Assembly (NCBI RefSeq): GCF_039522025.1
Contig: NZ_BAAADB010000022.1
Location: 7,588-71,587 of the forward strand
Origin: Deinococcus depolymerans
GTDB taxonomy: Bacteria > Deinococcota > Deinococci > Deinococcales > Deinococcaceae
DNA: 64,000 nucleotides
Direction: 5' to 3'
The notes beneath the pieces were generated by a model that made no database searches, was not told where the DNA came from, and saw only the letters and a program-made list of their open reading frames with translations. Positions 63,301 through 64,000 of this stretch are shown here, piece by piece. The first letter of the stretch is position 1; each line of letters begins with the position of its first letter. The translations under genes were made by a program, and so were the position numbers.

Positions 63301-63876
63301 CGCGCGGAACACCTCGTCGGTGGTGCGCGCCCCGTTCAGGCGGGACGACAGACTTCCCAGCACCCGCAGCCGCCGCTCGCCCACGACCCGTTCGCTCTCC
63401 TCGGTCACCACGCACAGCATGCCGGTCACGGCGCCGGTGTCGTCGGCCAGCGGGGAGTACGAGAAGGTATGGTAGGTCTCCTCGGTGTACCCGCTGCGTT
63501 CCAGGAACAGCAGCAGGCCCTCGTCCCAGGTGGCGTGCCCTTCGGAGAGCACCTGCGAGATGCGCGGGCCGATGTCCTTCCAGATCTCGGCCCACACCAC
63601 GTCCGAGCGGGCTCCCAGCGCCCACGATCCCTTCACGCCCAGCGTCGGCAGGTAGGCGTCGTTGCAGAAGAAGGTCAGGTCCGGACCCCAGGCCATCCAC
63701 ATCGCGAAGCGCGAGGTCAGCATGATCCGCACGGCGGTTTTCAGGCTCTGCGGCCACTGGTGCGGCGGTCCCAGGGTGGTGCGAGACCAGTCCAGCGTCA
63801 GCATCCGCCGCGCCATCTCTCCACCCCCCGCGAACAGGCCCTGGGCGAGGTCAAACTCTTCGGAAGGATTCAACAT
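60397..63876 (-). CDS. Hybrid sensor protein with two histidine-kinase modules and a receiver
   Basis: 1,159 residues, no transmembrane segment. Order: PAS-like domain (to ~165), GAF-like region (~170-340), HisKA with His364 (ASHELRTPL) and ATPase (N box LLSNAFKF, GSGIGLALV), receiver with Asp682 (MITDVMMPRLDG) and Lys of YLVKPFS, coiled coil (~755-795), PAS (~795-920), second HisKA with His943 (ASHDLQEPIRTV) and a second ATPase (LLGNALKF, GSGLGLAICEKI). ATG chosen; a TTG two codons upstream lies 5 nt after TATGCT and is possible. Signal and output are unknown; no response regulator gene adjoins. Confidence 0.9.
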   Translation of the reverse strand: MLNPSEEFDLAQGLFAGGGEMARRMLTLDWSRTTLGPPHQWPQSLKTAVRIMLTSRFAMWMAWGPDLTFFCNDAYLPTLGVKGSWALGARSDVVWAEIWKDIGPRISQVLSEGHATWDEGLLLFLERSGYTEETYHTFSYSPLADDTGAVTGMLCVVTEESERVVGERRLRVLGSLSSRLNGARTTDEVFRALRDGLQDEPQDLPFALAYLPAEGREAADRGELRCALRFGVGADHPLAPEELGLQDPGPWAVAPVLSGAVPAQLQDLQGLPDVPRGPWDRPPLRSLTLPIIQPGMTLPAGVLIVGLNPYRPLDDAYRSFLDLCVTQLASALTSVTAYEQERQRAEALAQLDRAKTAFFANASHELRTPLTLMLGPLEDLLTGEQGELSAQQQQTLSMAHRNSLRLLRLVNSLLDFSRLEAGRAQARFVPTDFVALNADLTSSFRSAMNRAGLDFRVELESLPAPVYVDLDLWEKVLLNLLSNAFKFTLQGEVAVTLRAEDRHVVLTVQDTGVGVPPAEVGRLFERFHRVEGQRGRSFEGSGIGLALVREIVLLHGGTIEASSEEGTGTTFTLRLPFGAAHLPPDRVAAPAEEQPSTQGALPFVEEALRWLPSAPAALTEPEPDGTAPHTERRQVLIVDDNADLREYLQRLLDPHHDVQVARDGLEALDLIRRRLPDLMITDVMMPRLDGLGLLTAVRASPATRDVPVIMLSARAGEEARVQGLQSGADDYLVKPFSARELLAKVNANLKLSQLRREALEREQAYSAELEARVEARTRELREALDHSERQTLELNTVLNSMPDAVYVGDLNGIQRANRPALDIVGFESMEQLRRSVIDLSVQLQNRDLETGVPLPPEQTPFVKALRGEAVRQDVLLRHMRTGEDRVVRVAAAPLRRDDQVFGAVAVVSDITEQVALQRDILRTNQELSRSNAELERFAYIASHDLQEPIRTVSSYAGLLAYRYGDRLDDRAELYLKTVQKGAERMQTLVNDLLVFSRLNAERPLPAPVPLREVVQEAMARLDAALSDADAQVDVGDLPVVLGAAPRLAQLFQNLLGNALKFRAPDRAPRVSIHARPEGSAWRVTVQDNGIGIAPEYHERIFEMFQRLHIRDQFEGSGLGLAICEKIVAQHGGRLWVTSEVGQGAAFHLTLPAAFDDGGR

Positions 63877-63931
63877 GAGCAACGAGGAGCATACGGGATT
63901 GCGCCCTCCGGCACGCCATGTGAATCATGAA

Positions 63932-63959
63932 GACCGCCCCCGGTCTGCGGGGGGCGGCC
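63932..63959. terminator. Hairpin at window end
   Basis: GACCGCCCCC / GGGGGCGGCC arms with one mismatch. The last ~120 bases of the window hold no other recognisable feature; a gene reading in from the right edge may end here. Confidence 0.45.
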
Positions 63960-64000
63960 AGCAGGACCCACTGGGAACCGGCCGTCAGCGCAGGGGGGGG

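Overview
The window is high-GC, gene-dense bacterial DNA that fits the genus Deinococcus. The evidence is a type II-like tryptophanyl-tRNA synthetase, TreYZ plus TreS trehalose genes, the futalosine-pathway hydrolase MqnB, a TatA/TatC pair without an adjacent TatB, and a promoter style typical of the genus: a TAnnnT -10 box 5-8 nt before the start codon, giving leaderless mRNAs. The genus call is inference from gene content; no search was run. The window is ordinary chromosome: no prophage, plasmid genes, transposase gene or CRISPR array was seen.

Layout. 1-6.6 kb: 3' end of RNase R, treZ-treY, a Bax-inhibitor-1 family membrane protein. 6.6-20.6 kb: mostly small accessory and housekeeping genes (DUF3298-type lipoprotein, phosphoesterase, GNAT, two DoxX-like proteins, thiolase, an SMI1/KNR4 protein between direct repeats, beta-lactamase-fold hydrolase plus ankyrin protein, Rieske, VOC, fructosamine kinase-like). 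20.6-27 kb: prs, a CrtI-like oxidoreductase, dnaJ, trpS with an attenuator and leader peptide, tdh. 27-38 kb: small proteins, mqnB, an SDR, tatA-tatC, lgt, glmU, an MFS exporter, rnhA, a PIG-L deacetylase. 38-48.5 kb: topA-cupin-thioesterase, a YdcF-like protein, murJ, pgm, glpX, wrbA. 48.5-55.2 kb: treS, tRNA-Gln, rpsA, ppk. 55.5-60.1 kb: type II fatty-acid operon fabH-fabD-fabG-acpP-fabF. 60.4-63.9 kb: a hybrid two-kinase sensor.

Three items stand out. First, trpS is preceded by an 18-codon leader peptide with tandem Trp codons, a 12-bp terminator stem with a T6 tract, and a 10-bp competing antiterminator: a complete transcription attenuator. Second, a non-coding repeat family occurs as seven full copies (133-170 bp) plus degenerate pieces. 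Its ends are TACGG/CCGTA and it holds two or three stem-loops. Full copies are flanked by direct 3-bp duplications of TGA (read as TCA on the other strand; one copy diverged), and in five full copies one duplication is a gene's stop codon. It looks like a miniature transposable element that lands in TGA and regenerates it. Third, palindromic operators overlap core promoter boxes of the fab operon, a thiolase gene and a VOC gene.

Carbon and osmolyte functions recur (TreZ, TreY, TreS, Pgm, GlpX, Ppk), alongside envelope synthesis and secretion (GlmU, MurJ, Lgt, TatAC, YdcF-like, fab operon). The genes are mostly single units or pairs with hairpin terminators between convergent neighbours.
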